A stretch of DNA of 64,000 nucleotides from Apilactobacillus xinyiensis (GTDB taxonomy: Bacteria; Bacillota; Bacilli; Lactobacillales; Lactobacillaceae). The position numbers were made by a program, and so were the translations under genes. Positions 9,495 to 19,357 of the stretch are shown one piece after another; the first letter of the stretch is position 1; every line of letters starts with the position of its first letter. Below the pieces are notes generated by a model. It was not told the origin of the DNA. It did no database searches and saw only the letters and a list, made by a program, of their open reading frames with translations. The DNA lies in NCBI RefSeq assembly GCF_019656235.1, contig NZ_BPLL01000006.1, positions 1 to 64,000 of the forward strand. The letters are read 5' to 3'.

Positions 9495-10810
9495 TGCTAT
9501 CAACCATGAAAAACGCTTTTAAGGTTAAAGACATTAGAAATAAAATTCTTTTTACCTTAGGAGTATTGATCGTATTTAGGCTTGGAGCTTTTATAACTGT
9601 TCCTGGAATAAACGCAAATGCACTCCAAAGCGTTGCCTCATCTGGATTGGTTAGCATTTTGAACACCTTTAGTGGTGGTGGATTAACAAATTATTCACTT
9701 TTCGCTATGGGTGTTTCGCCCTATATTACAGCACAAATAGTTGTTCAACTTCTTCAAATGGATATAGTTCCTCGCTTCGTTGAATGGAGTAAACAAGGAG
9801 AAGTTGGTCGGAAAAAATTAAATCAAGTTACACGGGTGTTAACCGTTTTTCTTGCTTTTATCCAATCTATTGGAATTACAGCTGGATTTAACGCTTTAAG
9901 TAGTTTAAATCTTGTTCAAAATCCTGGACCTTCTACTTATATAAGTATCGGATTAATTCTTACAGGTGGTTCTATGTTAACTACTTGGATGGGTGATATG
10001 ATTACAGATAGAGGTATCGGTCAAGGTGTTTCAATGATTATTTTTGCCGGTATTATTGCTAGAATTCCTGTTGGAATTCAACAAATTTACAAAGAATATT
10101 TTGTTGGGGATTCTAATTCACAATTATGGCAATCAATAGCTTTTGTTGTAGCATTGTTTATAGTTATTCTTATCATAGTTACTTTTGTAACATGGGTTCA
10201 ACAAGCTGAACGTAGAATTCCTATTCAATACACCAAGAGAGTTTCAGGTTCATCTAGTAACAGTTACTTACCTTTGAAGGTTAATGTAGCTGGGGTTATA
10301 CCTGTAATTTTTGCTAGTTCTTTCATATCTACGCCACAAACAATTTTGATGGCTTTTGCTAAGAATCACTCTGGTGATACTTGGTATCAAGTTATGAGTA
10401 ATGTCTTTAATATGCAAACTGTTTATGGAGCAACATTGTATACATTATTAATTATCTTATTTACTTTCTTCTATGCTTTCGTTCAGGTTAACCCTGAAAA
10501 GTTATCCGAGAACTTGCAAAAACAAGGAAGTTATATACCAGGCGTTTGGCCTGGTCATGAGACACAAAGTTACGTTTCATCATTATTAATGAGATTAAGT
10601 GCCGTTGGTGCTATTTTCTTAGGTGTAGTTGCTTTGATTCCTTTGATTGCTCAAAATGTTTGGAATCTGGATGAATCTATTGGTTTAGGTGGTACTAGCT
10701 TACTAATCGTTGTTGGTGTTGCAATCGAAACCATTAGACAAATAAAAGGTCTTATGATGAAACGAGAATATGTAGGTTTCATTAAGGATTCTCGTCCTGA
10801 TAAATTATAA
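9494..10810 (+). CDS. secY: preprotein translocase subunit SecY
   Basis: SecY forms the protein-conducting channel of the Sec machinery in the cytoplasmic membrane with SecE and SecG. The 438-residue product has about ten hydrophobic segments and conserved features such as LFAMGVSPYITAQIVVQLLQM near residues 75-95 and the cytosolic loop QQAERRIPIQYTKR. Two ATG codons occur near the start; the first overlaps the rplO stop and is kept. adk follows after 21 bases. Confidence 0.98.
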   Translation: MLSTMKNAFKVKDIRNKILFTLGVLIVFRLGAFITVPGINANALQSVASSGLVSILNTFSGGGLTNYSLFAMGVSPYITAQIVVQLLQMDIVPRFVEWSKQGEVGRKKLNQVTRVLTVFLAFIQSIGITAGFNALSSLNLVQNPGPSTYISIGLILTGGSMLTTWMGDMITDRGIGQGVSMIIFAGIIARIPVGIQQIYKEYFVGDSNSQLWQSIAFVVALFIVILIIVTFVTWVQQAERRIPIQYTKRVSGSSSNSYLPLKVNVAGVIPVIFASSFISTPQTILMAFAKNHSGDTWYQVMSNVFNMQTVYGATLYTLLIILFTFFYAFVQVNPEKLSENLQKQGSYIPGVWPGHETQSYVSSLLMRLSAVGAIFLGVVALIPLIAQNVWNLDESIGLGGTSLLIVVGVAIETIRQIKGLMMKREYVGFIKDSRPDKL

Positions 10811-11488
<678 letters not shown>

Positions 11489-11497
11489 TAAGATACT

Positions 11498-11526
11498 TTG
11501 ATTATAATGTTTATTGTAGCTATATT
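11498..11526 (+). promoter_or_regulatory. candidate internal promoter before infA
   Basis: A -35 TTGATT (11498-11503), a 17-bp spacer and a -10 TATATT (11521-11526) lie in the 156-base gap between adk and infA. Further TATAAT-like boxes at 11503 and 11549 have poor -35 partners. An internal promoter would allow separate expression of infA-rpmJ-rpsM-rpsK-rpoA-rplQ. Confidence 0.5.
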
Positions 11527-11644
11527 ATTTGTATGATAGACTTTTGTGTATAATAATTGTGTTTTAATAGAATCTTTTAATGTTTTGTTTACTAATATAA
11601 TTTATTTATTGATGTAAATTAACTATTTTCGAGGAGGAAATTCT

Positions 11645-11863
11645 TTGTCTAAGGATAATGTTATTGAAATTGAAGGTAAGGTTACTGAAACTTTACCTAA
11701 TGCTATGTTTCGTGTTGAACTTGAAAATGGACATGAAATTTTAGCACATGTTTCTGGTAAAATACGTATGCATTATATTAGAATTTTACCTGGAGATCGC
11801 GTTACTGTTGAAATGTCACCATATGATTTAAGCAAGGGACGTATTACTTATAGATTTAAGTAA
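11645..11863 (+). CDS. infA: translation initiation factor IF-1
   Basis: IF-1 occupies the ribosomal A site during initiation. The 72-residue product is a single OB-fold S1 domain ([20 protein letters not shown], then [23 protein letters not shown]). It starts at TTG 11645 with GAGGAGG 8 bases upstream; no ATG lies in frame nearby. A weak start codon in an initiation-factor gene may permit autoregulation, as known for infC, but that is speculation. Confidence 0.97.
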   Translation: MSKDNVIEIEGKVTETLPNAMFRVELENGHEILAHVSGKIRMHYIRILPGDRVTVEMSPYDLSKGRITYRFK

Positions 11864-11893
11864 TCGTTTTGCATAGTATAGGAGGTTTATAGT

Positions 11894-12010
11894 ATGAAAG
11901 TTCGTCCATCAGTAAAACCGATGTGTGAAAACTGTAAAGTTATTAAGAGAAAAGGCCGCGTTATGGTTATTTGCTCAAACCCTAAACATAAACAAAGACA
12001 AGGTAAATAA
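11894..12010 (+). CDS. rpmJ: 50S ribosomal protein L36, zinc-binding form
   Basis: The 38-residue product ([18 protein letters not shown], then [19 protein letters not shown]) is the smallest ribosomal protein of the window. Cys11, Cys14, Cys27 and His32 form the zinc ribbon of the C+ form. AGGAGG lies 7 bases before the ATG. Its place between infA and rpsM is canonical. Confidence 0.97.
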   Translation: MKVRPSVKPMCENCKVIKRKGRVMVICSNPKHKQRQGK

Positions 12011-12040
12011 TTTACCTATAAAAACAGGAGGTGTATTCTA

Positions 12041-12403
12041 ATGGCTCGTATCGCCGGAATTGATTTACCACGTGAAAAACGTATCGTTATTGGTCTAACA
12101 TACATTTATGGTATTGGTCAAAGTACTTCTGCTGAAATTCTTGCTAAAGCTGGCGTTTCAGAAGATGTTCGTGTTCGTGATTTGACACCAGATCAAGAAG
12201 ATAAAATCCGTGAAGTTGTAGATAGTTACAAAATCGAAGGTGACTTACGTCGTGAAGTAAGTATGAACATCAAGAAACTTCAAGAAATTGGTTCATACAG
12301 AGGTATTCGTCATCGTCGTGGATTACCAGTTAGAGGTCAACATACAAAGAACAACGCCCGTACTCGTAAGGGTAAGAAAACCACAATGGCTGGTAAAAAA
12401 TAG
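12041..12403 (+). CDS. rpsM: 30S ribosomal protein S13
   Basis: S13 lies at the top of the 30S head, forms intersubunit bridges with L5 and contacts P-site tRNA. The 120-residue product starts [14 protein letters not shown] and ends in the basic [20 protein letters not shown] tail, both typical. CAGGAGG precedes the ATG, and rpsK follows after 22 bases. Confidence 0.98.
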   Translation: MARIAGIDLPREKRIVIGLTYIYGIGQSTSAEILAKAGVSEDVRVRDLTPDQEDKIREVVDSYKIEGDLRREVSMNIKKLQEIGSYRGIRHRRGLPVRGQHTKNNARTRKGKKTTMAGKK

Positions 12404-12425
12404 TATAAAAGGAGGTTTGTAAACC

Positions 12426-12815
12426 ATGGTTCAAAAGAGAAACAGTCGTAAACGTAGAGTAAAGAAGAATATTGAAGCCGGTGTTGCTCATATTCACTCT
12501 ACTTTCAATAATACTTTAGTTATGATTACTGATGTTCAAGGTAACGCAATTGCTTGGTCATCAGCTGGTGCTTTAGGTTTCCGTGGAAGTCGTAAGTCAA
12601 CTCCTTTTGCTGCCCAAATGGCTGCAGAAGCTGCTGCTAAAACTGCAATGGAACACGGTATGAAATCCGTAGAAGTTTCAGTTAAAGGACCTGGTTCTGG
12701 TCGTGAATCCGCAATTCGTGCACTTCAAGCTACCGGTTTAGAAGTTGCTGCAATTCGTGATGTTACCCCAGTTCCTCATAACGGTTCTCGTCCTCCAAAG
12801 CGTCGTCGAGTTTAA
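12426..12815 (+). CDS. rpsK: 30S ribosomal protein S11
   Basis: S11 is a platform protein at the mRNA exit. The 129-residue product shows [31 protein letters not shown] and the C-terminal [24 protein letters not shown] precedes the ATG. A hairpin follows in the gap to rpoA (see separate entry). Confidence 0.98.
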   Translation: MVQKRNSRKRRVKKNIEAGVAHIHSTFNNTLVMITDVQGNAIAWSSAGALGFRGSRKSTPFAAQMAAEAAAKTAMEHGMKSVEVSVKGPGSGRESAIRALQATGLEVAAIRDVTPVPHNGSRPPKRRRV

Positions 12816-12822
12816 TTTCTTA

Positions 12823-12842
12823 TTCATCTTGTTCAAGATGAA
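12823..12842 (+). terminator. hairpin between rpsK and rpoA, possible attenuator
   Basis: An 8-bp perfect stem (TTCATCTT, loop GTTC, AAGATGAA) is followed by AATAATTTTT rather than a continuous T-run. It sits 8 bases after the rpsK stop and 46 before rpoA. It could be a weak attenuator, an RNA-processing site or a protein-binding stem that uncouples rpoA from the ribosomal genes. Confidence 0.45.
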
Positions 12843-12887
12843 AATAATTTTTGACTCATAGCGTTTTGAAAGGGGTAAAGGATAAGA

Positions 12888-13838
12888 ATGATTGAATTTG
12901 AAAAACCTAATATTCATAAGATTGATGAAACTGATAATTATGGAGAAGTTGTCGTAGAACCATTAGAACGTGGTTATGGTACAACTCTTGGAAACTCGTT
13001 GCGAAGAATTTTACTTTCATCTTTACCTGGTGCCGCTGTTACTAGTATTCAAATTGATGATGTGTTGCATGAATTTTCCACTGTTAAAGGTGTTGTAGAA
13101 GATGTAGCTCAAATCATTTTGAATGTAAAGAAAATTTCTTTGAAACTTGATATCGCTGACGATGAAGAGAAATCAATGGAAATTAACGTAACTGGACCTG
13201 CTCAGGTAACTGCTGGCGATATCCAAGCTGATGGAGACGTTACTGTTCTAAACCCTGATCTTAAGATTTGTACAGTTGCTGAAGGTGCAACATTCCATAT
13301 GAGAATGACTGCCAACAAAGGCCGTGGATATGTTTCTGCTGATGAAAATAAGGCTCGTAATGATGGAATGCCAATCGGTGTCTTACCAGTTGATTCCATT
13401 TATACCCCAATCGAACGTGTTAATTATCAAGTTGAAAATGCACGTGTTGGTCAAAGAGCTGATTTTGATAAACTAACATTAGATGTATGGACTGACGGTT
13501 CTATTACTCCTAGTGAGGCTGTTAGTTTAGCAGCTAAGATTTTAAGTGAACATTTATCTATGTTTGTTGATTTAACCGATGAAGCTAAAAATGCTGAAGT
13601 CATGGTTGAAAAAGAAGAAACACATAAAGAAAAAATGCTTGAAATGACTATTGAAGAATTAGATTTATCTGTTCGTTCATACAATTGTTTGAAACGTGCT
13701 GGAATCAACACTGTTCAAGAATTGACTGACAAAAGTGAAATGGATATGATGAAGGTTCGTAACTTAGGACGTAAGTCTTTAGTTGAAGTAAGAGAAAAAC
13801 TTGCTAACCTTGGATTATCATTTCGTAAAGAAGATTAG
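12888..13838 (+). CDS. rpoA: RNA polymerase alpha subunit
   Basis: The alpha dimer nucleates RNA polymerase assembly, and its C-terminal domain contacts UP elements and activators. The 316-residue product has the N-terminal assembly domain ([22 protein letters not shown]) and a C-terminal helix-hairpin-helix domain ([23 protein letters not shown], about residues 248-270). The binding site AAAGGGG is less perfect than those of neighbouring ribosomal genes. Confidence 0.98.
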   Translation: MIEFEKPNIHKIDETDNYGEVVVEPLERGYGTTLGNSLRRILLSSLPGAAVTSIQIDDVLHEFSTVKGVVEDVAQIILNVKKISLKLDIADDEEKSMEINVTGPAQVTAGDIQADGDVTVLNPDLKICTVAEGATFHMRMTANKGRGYVSADENKARNDGMPIGVLPVDSIYTPIERVNYQVENARVGQRADFDKLTLDVWTDGSITPSEAVSLAAKILSEHLSMFVDLTDEAKNAEVMVEKEETHKEKMLEMTIEELDLSVRSYNCLKRAGINTVQELTDKSEMDMMKVRNLGRKSLVEVREKLANLGLSFRKED

Positions 13839-13859
13839 TATAAAGGAGGATATCCAATT

Positions 13860-14243
13860 ATGAGTTACCGTAAATTGCAACGTACTAGTGCGCATCGTCG
13901 TTCATTATTAAGAAATTTAACTACTGACTTATTAGTTAATGGTCAAATTAAAACTACTGAAGCACGTGCTAAAGAAGTACGCTCAACTGCAGACAAAATG
14001 ATTACCCTTGGTAAACGTGGTGATCTTCATGCTCGTCGTCAAGCAGCTGCATTTTTACAAAATGTTGTTGCTGATGCCAAAGAAGATGGTAATGGTGTTA
14101 AGGTTACAACTGCATTACAAAAGCTTTTTGATGAAATTGCACCAAAATATGCTGATCGTAATGGTGGTTACACTAGAATCTTAAAGACTATGCCTCGTCG
14201 TGGTGATGGAGCATCAATGGTTATATTACAATTAGTTGATTAA
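13860..14243 (+). CDS. rplQ: 50S ribosomal protein L17
   Basis: Last gene of the alpha segment. The 127-residue product begins [20 protein letters not shown] and has the [33 protein letters not shown] core typical of bacterial L17. AAAGGAGG lies upstream. A large hairpin with a T-run follows and probably ends the superoperon transcript. Confidence 0.98.
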   Translation: MSYRKLQRTSAHRRSLLRNLTTDLLVNGQIKTTEARAKEVRSTADKMITLGKRGDLHARRQAAAFLQNVVADAKEDGNGVKVTTALQKLFDEIAPKYADRNGGYTRILKTMPRRGDGASMVILQLVD

Positions 14244-14272
14244 TATTTACTTTTTTAATATCTTATCATAGG

Positions 14273-14380
14273 AATCACTAGGGTTTTATAGTATAAAGCG
14301 TTATGATGATGGAATTATTCCAAGTCTAGCTTGAATGGAGATTAATTCTTCGTACTATAAAACCTTATAGTGATTTTTTT
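14273..14380 (+). terminator. large hairpin terminator after rplQ
   Basis: AATCACTA-GGGTTTTATAGTA (14273-14293) pairs with TACTATAAAACC-TTATAGTGATT (14353-14375) and is followed by seven T. The apical 59 bases can themselves fold (AATTA..TCC..CAAG against CTTG..GGA..TTAATT). The length of the apical part is unusual for a simple terminator, so an attenuator or small RNA controlling the downstream ecf genes is possible. Confidence 0.6.
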
Positions 14381-14415
14381 ATACATAAAAATAACTTATA
14401 GGAGGTGTGATTAAA

Positions 14416-15255
14416 ATGTTAAATAACATAATAGAAGTTAAAAATATTAATTTTAAATATAATGATTCTGAAACAAAAACAATTAATAATATTAGTTTTA
14501 ATATAAAAACCGGTGAATGGGTATCTATCATTGGACATAATGGAAGCGGCAAAAGTACTTTAATTAAACTTTTAGATGGTTTAGTACAGCTTGATAGTGG
14601 TAGTATTAGTATGAATGGCGATGAAATTAATGAAAAAAATGTAAATAAAATACGAAAAAATATAGGTTTAGTTTTTCAAAATCCTGATAATCAATTTGTT
14701 GGAGCAACAGTAGAAGATGATATTGCCTTTGGTTTAGAAAATTATCAATTTTCTCGTGATGAAATGATTAAAATAATTGATAATGTTTTAGATCTAGTTG
14801 ATATGCAAAAGTATCGTAAACATGAACCTAGTAAATTATCAGGTGGTCAAAAGCAACGAATAGCGCTTGCTGGAGTGCTAGCCTTAAATCCTAAAATATT
14901 AATACTTGATGAATCTACAAGCATGATAGATCCACAGGGTAGAAATAATATTTTGAATGTAATTGATGAATTTAGTCGTAAAAGTAATATGACGGTTATA
15001 TCAATAACACATGATGTTGAAGAAATAAAACTTTCTAATCGAGTATTACTTTTGAGTAATGGTGAGTTAGTTGAAGATACTAGTCCAGAAAAATTATTTG
15101 AAAATGTTAAAGATTTAGAGGAGTATGCTTTAGAATTGCCGTTTTCTGCTCAATTATCTAAGTATCTAATTAAACATAAATTACAATTACCTAACAGATA
15201 CATGAATGAAGGGGAACTAATTGAATGCATAAAGAAATTATATTTAAAAATGTAG
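14416..15255 (+). CDS. ecfA1: ECF transporter ATPase EcfA1
   Basis: One of the two ATPases that energise group II energy-coupling-factor vitamin transporters. I use ATG 14416 (279 residues) with AGGAGGT at 14400-14406; a GTG at 14407 touches that site. Walker A is GHNGSGKST at residues 40-48, the signature is LSGGQKQR and Walker B is ILILDEST, then THD of the H-loop. The aspartate-glutamate-serine after Walker B differs slightly from the common DEAT. It overlaps ecfA2 by 31 bases. Confidence 0.95.
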   Translation: MLNNIIEVKNINFKYNDSETKTINNISFNIKTGEWVSIIGHNGSGKSTLIKLLDGLVQLDSGSISMNGDEINEKNVNKIRKNIGLVFQNPDNQFVGATVEDDIAFGLENYQFSRDEMIKIIDNVLDLVDMQKYRKHEPSKLSGGQKQRIALAGVLALNPKILILDESTSMIDPQGRNNILNVIDEFSRKSNMTVISITHDVEEIKLSNRVLLLSNGELVEDTSPEKLFENVKDLEEYALELPFSAQLSKYLIKHKLQLPNRYMNEGELIECIKKLYLKM

Positions 15256-16097
15256 ATTATTATTATCAACACGACACTCCATATGAATATAAAGCTTTAG
15301 AAAACGTTAATTTGAATATCCCTATAGGTTCATTTACGTCTATTATTGGAAAAACAGGTAGTGGTAAATCTACATTAGTTCAAATGTTAAATGTTTTAAT
15401 TAAACCGACAAACGGATCAATTGAAATTGATGATTTTAAAATTAACTCTAAGACTACTAATAAAAATTTGAAACCACTTAGAAAAAAAGTTGGTTTGATT
15501 TTTCAATTTCCAGAAAAACAATTATTTGCTGATTCTGTTAGAGAAGATATTGCGTTTGGACCATTAAACTTTGGAATGGATGAATCTAAAATAGATTCTG
15601 TTGTTGAAGAAAGTTTAAAATTAGTTCAATTGCCAATTAGTATTATGAATAAATCACCATTTGAAATATCTGGTGGACAGATGAGAAGAGTAGCTATAGC
15701 TGGTGTTTTAGCAATGAAACCTGAGATTCTTGTTTTGGATGAACCTACGGTGGGCTTAGATCCTAAGGGGCAAAAATTTATTATGAATTTAATTCATAAA
15801 CTACATGTTGAACAAAATATGACAATAATATTGATAAGTCATCAAATGGATATAGTTGCTTCATATTCTGAAAATGTTGTTATTATGCATAATGGAAAAG
15901 TTGTAGCATTTGATACTGCGCAAAATATTTTTAGTAATGAATCACTCTTAAACAAGTATGATTTAACTTTGCCATCTTCAATAAAATTTTATAATCAATT
16001 AATTGCAAATCAATTACCATTGAATGAATCCGTTCCCATGCATGTTAATCAGTTAGGAGATCAAATTATAAAAATGTTTTCTAGAGGGAGAAATTAA
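15225..16097 (+). CDS. ecfA2: ECF transporter ATPase EcfA2
   Basis: Partner ATPase of EcfA1. The 290-residue product has Walker A GKTGSGKST near residue 42, the FQFPEKQLFADSV Q-loop region typical of EcfA2, signature ISGGQMRR and Walker B LVLDEPTVGLDP. The ATG at 15225 lies inside ecfA1 with GAAGGGGA upstream, so translation is probably coupled and stoichiometry balanced. ecfT follows after 1 base. Confidence 0.95.
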   Translation: MHKEIIFKNVDYYYQHDTPYEYKALENVNLNIPIGSFTSIIGKTGSGKSTLVQMLNVLIKPTNGSIEIDDFKINSKTTNKNLKPLRKKVGLIFQFPEKQLFADSVREDIAFGPLNFGMDESKIDSVVEESLKLVQLPISIMNKSPFEISGGQMRRVAIAGVLAMKPEILVLDEPTVGLDPKGQKFIMNLIHKLHVEQNMTIILISHQMDIVASYSENVVIMHNGKVVAFDTAQNIFSNESLLNKYDLTLPSSIKFYNQLIANQLPLNESVPMHVNQLGDQIIKMFSRGRN

Positions 16098-16098
16098 A

Positions 16099-16893
16099 AT
16101 GGAGAACTTTATTTTTGGAAGATATATGCCTGGAAATTCTTTAGTTCATAATTTAAATCCAGCTATGAAAATATTAATTAGTTTTTATTTTATTGTGATT
16201 GTTTTTTTTGCTAACAATTATTTAACCTATGCATTGTTATTTTTTTTATGTTTTATTTCTTTGTATCTTTCTAAAATTTCATTTGGATTTTTCTTAAAAG
16301 GAATTAGACCGTTAATATTACTAATAATTATTACTGTTTTGTTGCAACTATTCTTTAGTGCAGGTGGACATATTTATTTTTCTTTTTGGATTTTTAAGAT
16401 TACTTCTTTAGGTTTAATAAGTGCTGCGTATATCTTTATGCGATTTATGTTAATTATTACTATTTCTACACTATTAACTTTGACAACTAGTCCGCTAGCT
16501 ATATCTTATGGGATTGAAAAAATATTATCACCTTTAAAAAAAATTCATTGTCCAGTTGATACGATTGCTTTAATGATATCGATTGCTTTGCGGTTTGTAC
16601 CAACGTTGACAGATGAAGCTACGAGTATAATGAATGCACAGCGTTCCAGGGGAGTAGACTTTGGTAATGGCAATCTTGTTAAAAGAATTAAATCATTAAT
16701 TCCATTATTAGTTCCTTTATTTGTTAGTGCATTTAAGCATGCTGATGAGTTAAGTGTTGCAATGGAAGCCAGAGGATATTCACCTGAAATGAAAAGAACT
16801 AAATTTAAGTCATATTTAATAGGAATGAACGATTATATTAGTATGATGTTGTTTTTTGTAATTAGTTTAATGATTATATTTTTTAGAAATTAG
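16099..16893 (+). CDS. ecfT: ECF transporter transmembrane protein EcfT
   Basis: EcfT is the membrane scaffold that couples EcfA1/A2 to interchangeable S-components. The 264-residue product has about five to six hydrophobic segments and two Ala-Arg-Gly type coupling motifs: AQRSRG near residue 187 and AMEARGYSPE near 223. The order ecfA1-ecfA2-ecfT after rplQ is conserved in lactobacilli. An S-component gene lies nearby at 18,750. Confidence 0.95.
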   Translation: MENFIFGRYMPGNSLVHNLNPAMKILISFYFIVIVFFANNYLTYALLFFLCFISLYLSKISFGFFLKGIRPLILLIIITVLLQLFFSAGGHIYFSFWIFKITSLGLISAAYIFMRFMLIITISTLLTLTTSPLAISYGIEKILSPLKKIHCPVDTIALMISIALRFVPTLTDEATSIMNAQRSRGVDFGNGNLVKRIKSLIPLLVPLFVSAFKHADELSVAMEARGYSPEMKRTKFKSYLIGMNDYISMMLFFVISLMIIFFRN

Positions 16894-16905
16894 GGAGAGA
16901 TCATT

Positions 16906-17688
16906 TTGCGATATAAAGTGACAGTTGCTTATGATGGCACTAACTTTGCAGGATTTCAAAGACAGCCAAATCAAAGAACTGTTGAAGGTACCCTTACTAA
17001 GGCAGTCAATAAAATGGCTCATTCAAGCGACATTGAAGTGTTCGGATCTGGTCGAACAGATTCTGGCGTACATGCATTAGGTCAAGTTGTTCATTTTGAT
17101 TTTCCATTTAATTTAAATGAAATTAATATGTTCAAAGCTTTAAATAGTTTGATGCCGTTAGACGTCGAGATAATAAAAGTGGAAAAAGTTTCCGATGATT
17201 TTCATGCTAGGTATGATGTTTCGGGAAAAAAATATGTATACAAAGTTTATCTAGGAGAATTCATTAACCCATTTAAAAGATTTTATACTGCTCATTGGCG
17301 TTTCCCAATTGAAATGGACAATATAAAAGTTGCTTTGAATGATTTAGTTGGTGAACATGATTTTACTAGTTTTGTTGCATCTGGCTCTACTGCTAAGAGT
17401 AATGTTAGAACTATTTATAATGCTACTTGTTCATATAATAAAGATAAGAATGAACTAGAATTTGAGTTTTATGGAAATGGTTTTTTATATAATATGGTTC
17501 GAATAATGGTTGGAGTGCTTTTAGAAATTGGTTCTAACTATCGAGATAAACATGATATTTTGAGACTGTATAAAGTTAAAGATAGGGATCAGGCTCGTCG
17601 AACAGCAGCGGCATGTGGACTATATTTAAAAAAGGTTTATTATAAAGGGGAGGATCCGGAGCATCCTACTAAATTACCATATCGTTAA
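16906..17688 (+). CDS. truA: tRNA pseudouridine(38-40) synthase TruA
   Basis: TruA converts uridines 38-40 of the anticodon stem to pseudouridine. The 260-residue product has the catalytic aspartate in [14 protein letters not shown] (about residues 46-59) and the MVRIMVG segment near the C-terminus. It starts at TTG 16906 with AGGGAGA upstream. Its position between ecfT and rplM is conserved in Lactobacillales. Confidence 0.97.
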   Translation: MRYKVTVAYDGTNFAGFQRQPNQRTVEGTLTKAVNKMAHSSDIEVFGSGRTDSGVHALGQVVHFDFPFNLNEINMFKALNSLMPLDVEIIKVEKVSDDFHARYDVSGKKYVYKVYLGEFINPFKRFYTAHWRFPIEMDNIKVALNDLVGEHDFTSFVASGSTAKSNVRTIYNATCSYNKDKNELEFEFYGNGFLYNMVRIMVGVLLEIGSNYRDKHDILRLYKVKDRDQARRTAAACGLYLKKVYYKGEDPEHPTKLPYR

Positions 17689-17700
17689 CACATATTATGG

Positions 17701-17729
17701 TTGACTTTGTTGACATTTATTTGTATTAT
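17701..17729 (+). promoter_or_regulatory. promoter of rplM-rpsI
   Basis: A -35 TTGACT (17701-17706), a 17-bp spacer and a -10 TATTAT (17724-17729) lie just after truA. A second TTGACA at 17710 has no -10 at proper spacing. Transcription would start near 17736. Confidence 0.7.
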
Positions 17730-17735
17730 GGTAAC

Positions 17736-17813
17736 TGGTATTGTTTGCCCCACAATAAGCCCCGGAAACTTATATTGGTGTCGAACAAACACAGAAACAT
17801 GGAGGAATTTAAA
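17736..17813 (+). promoter_or_regulatory. L13-type leader RNA of rplM-rpsI
   Basis: The leader forms an outer stem TGTTTG (17742-17747) with CAAACA (17786-17791) and an inner imperfect stem CACAATAAG (17751-17759) with CTTATATTGGTG (17769-17780). Position and two-stem layout fit the L13 leader family of Firmicutes, through which L13 is thought to repress its own operon. The longer open frame reading through this leader into rplM is not coding. Confidence 0.65.
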
Positions 17814-18257
17814 GTGCGTACAACATATATGGCAAAACCAGGTGAAGTTGAAAGCAAATGGTTCATTATTGATGCGACTGATGTAAGTCTAGGTCGTCTT
17901 ACTTCTACAGTTGCTAAGATTTTACGTGGAAAAAATAAACCAACATTTACACCTAACGTAGATACTGGTGATAATGTAATTGTGATTAATGCTGAAAAAG
18001 TTGCATTAACAGGTCGTAAAGCAAGTCGTAAAGTATACTCCCATCATACTGGTTATTTAGGTGGTCTTAAACAAAAGACTGCTGGAGAAATGCGTAAAAA
18101 CACTCCAGACAAATTAATCGAAACATCAGTTAAAGGTATGCTTCCTCATAACACACTAGGTCGCAAACAAATGTTACACTTACATGTTTACGCTGGTGCT
18201 GATCATGGTCATGAAGCTCAAAAACCTGAAGTATTAGACATTAATAACCTAATTTAA
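17814..18257 (+). CDS. rplM: 50S ribosomal protein L13
   Basis: L13 is an early assembly protein of the large subunit. I start at GTG 17814 ([16 protein letters not shown], 147 residues), preceded by GGAGG at 17801-17805 and matching other lactobacillar L13. An upstream in-frame extension of 39 residues would run through the promoter and leader and is rejected. The conserved [12 protein letters not shown]-like segment (here [13 protein letters not shown]) is present. Confidence 0.97.
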   Translation: MRTTYMAKPGEVESKWFIIDATDVSLGRLTSTVAKILRGKNKPTFTPNVDTGDNVIVINAEKVALTGRKASRKVYSHHTGYLGGLKQKTAGEMRKNTPDKLIETSVKGMLPHNTLGRKQMLHLHVYAGADHGHEAQKPEVLDINNLI

Positions 18258-18270
18258 GGAGGAAACTTAA

Positions 18271-18663
18271 TTGGCTCAAGTACAATATCGCGGCACAGGC
18301 CGTCGTAAAGATTCAGTTGCTCGTGTACTTTTAGTACCAGGAACTGGTAAAGTTGTTATGAACAAAAAATCTATCGAAGACTACATTCCATTCCCAAGTT
18401 TGAGAGAAGTAGTTGCTCAACCATTCAACGTTACTGAAACTCTAGGTAACTACGATGCTTTAGTTAATGTTCATGGTGGTGGATACTCTGGACAAGCTGG
18501 TGCTACTCGTCACGGAATCGCTCGTGCATTACTAGAAGTAGACCCAGACTTCCGTGGTCCATTGAAGAGCGCCGGTTTATTAACTCGTGATGCTCGTATG
18601 AAAGAACGTAAGAAACCTGGTCTTAAGAAAGCTCGTAAGTCAGGACAATTCTCAAAACGTTAA
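18271..18663 (+). CDS. rpsI: 30S ribosomal protein S9
   Basis: S9 has a C-terminal tail that reaches the P-site tRNA. The 130-residue product begins [19 protein letters not shown] and ends [14 protein letters not shown], both conserved. It starts at TTG 18271 with AAGGAGG upstream. Co-transcribed with rplM (13-base gap) and followed by a terminator. Confidence 0.98.
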   Translation: MAQVQYRGTGRRKDSVARVLLVPGTGKVVMNKKSIEDYIPFPSLREVVAQPFNVTETLGNYDALVNVHGGGYSGQAGATRHGIARALLEVDPDFRGPLKSAGLLTRDARMKERKKPGLKKARKSGQFSKR

Positions 18664-18676
18664 TATTTTTAACGTT

Positions 18677-18712
18677 AAAAGACACTTTACTTGTTTAAAG
18701 TGTCTTTTTCTT
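18677..18712 (+). terminator. terminator after rpsI
   Basis: AAAGACACTTTA pairs with TAAAGTGTCTTT across a six-base loop and is followed by a T-rich tail. It closes the rplM-rpsI unit. Confidence 0.85.
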
Positions 18713-18749
18713 TTATTATCTTGTTTGATAATCTTGAAAGGAAACCAAA

Positions 18750-19325
18750 ATGAAAAAAAGAAATAATTATAACGTTATGTTGGCAATGTTTATTGCCTTG
18801 ATAATAGTTCAAACCACAGTTCCAATCATTGGCAATATACCATTTGGTCCTTTAAGTATAACGATTATTCCTATAACTGTGATTGTTTCTGCAATTTTAA
18901 TGGGACCTAAATTTGGTGGAATTGTTGGTTTTACATGGGGATTTATCACATTTATTAGAGCTTATTGGTGGCCTACTAGTCCGTTAGCTGCCATTGTATT
19001 AGTAAATCCAGTAATTTCGATTCTTCCACGTACATTGATAGGAATTGTCATAGGATTTTTATATTTAAAACTAAAAAAGAAATATAATTCTAAAATTCTA
19101 TTGTCAGCAATGGGAATTCTAGGTTCTTTGATCAATACAGTTATATTTCTTAGCCTAATATATGTTTTTTATAGTAATCAATCTTTTCAACTTTATCATA
19201 TAGATAGTTCATCAATGCTTCCATTTTTACTAGGTGTTGCTGGAACTAATGGAGTTATCGAAATGATTGTTTCAGGTTTAGTAGTTCCTTTTGTAGTAAA
19301 ACCATTGCAAAAAATTGTTAAATAA
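18750..19325 (+). CDS. ECF transporter S-component
   Basis: A 191-residue membrane protein with about five to six hydrophobic segments. It begins with a short basic stretch, contains IPFGPLSITIIPI near residues 31-43 and the long loop WGFITFIRAYWWPTSPLAAI, and ends with a basic tail. This pattern fits substrate-capturing S-components of group II ECF transporters (PF12822-like, pantothenate or folate type), which would share the EcfA1/A2/T module 2-4 kb upstream. The substrate cannot be assigned from sequence alone. Confidence 0.8.
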   Translation: MKKRNNYNVMLAMFIALIIVQTTVPIIGNIPFGPLSITIIPITVIVSAILMGPKFGGIVGFTWGFITFIRAYWWPTSPLAAIVLVNPVISILPRTLIGIVIGFLYLKLKKKYNSKILLSAMGILGSLINTVIFLSLIYVFYSNQSFQLYHIDSSSMLPFLLGVAGTNGVIEMIVSGLVVPFVVKPLQKIVK

Positions 19326-19357
19326 AAAATACGTTGCTTTAAGCAACGTATTTTTTT
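19326..19357. terminator. bidirectional terminator
   Basis: ATACGTTGC pairs with GCAACGTAT around TTTAA, flanked by A6 on one side and T7 on the other. It serves both the S-component gene and the converging DUF2187-like gene, whose stop codon lies at its edge. Confidence 0.9.

Noticed and set aside
17697-17813. N-terminal extension of rplM by 39 residues
   Set aside because: It would translate the promoter and L13 leader; the GTG at 17814 has the right binding site and matches the family.
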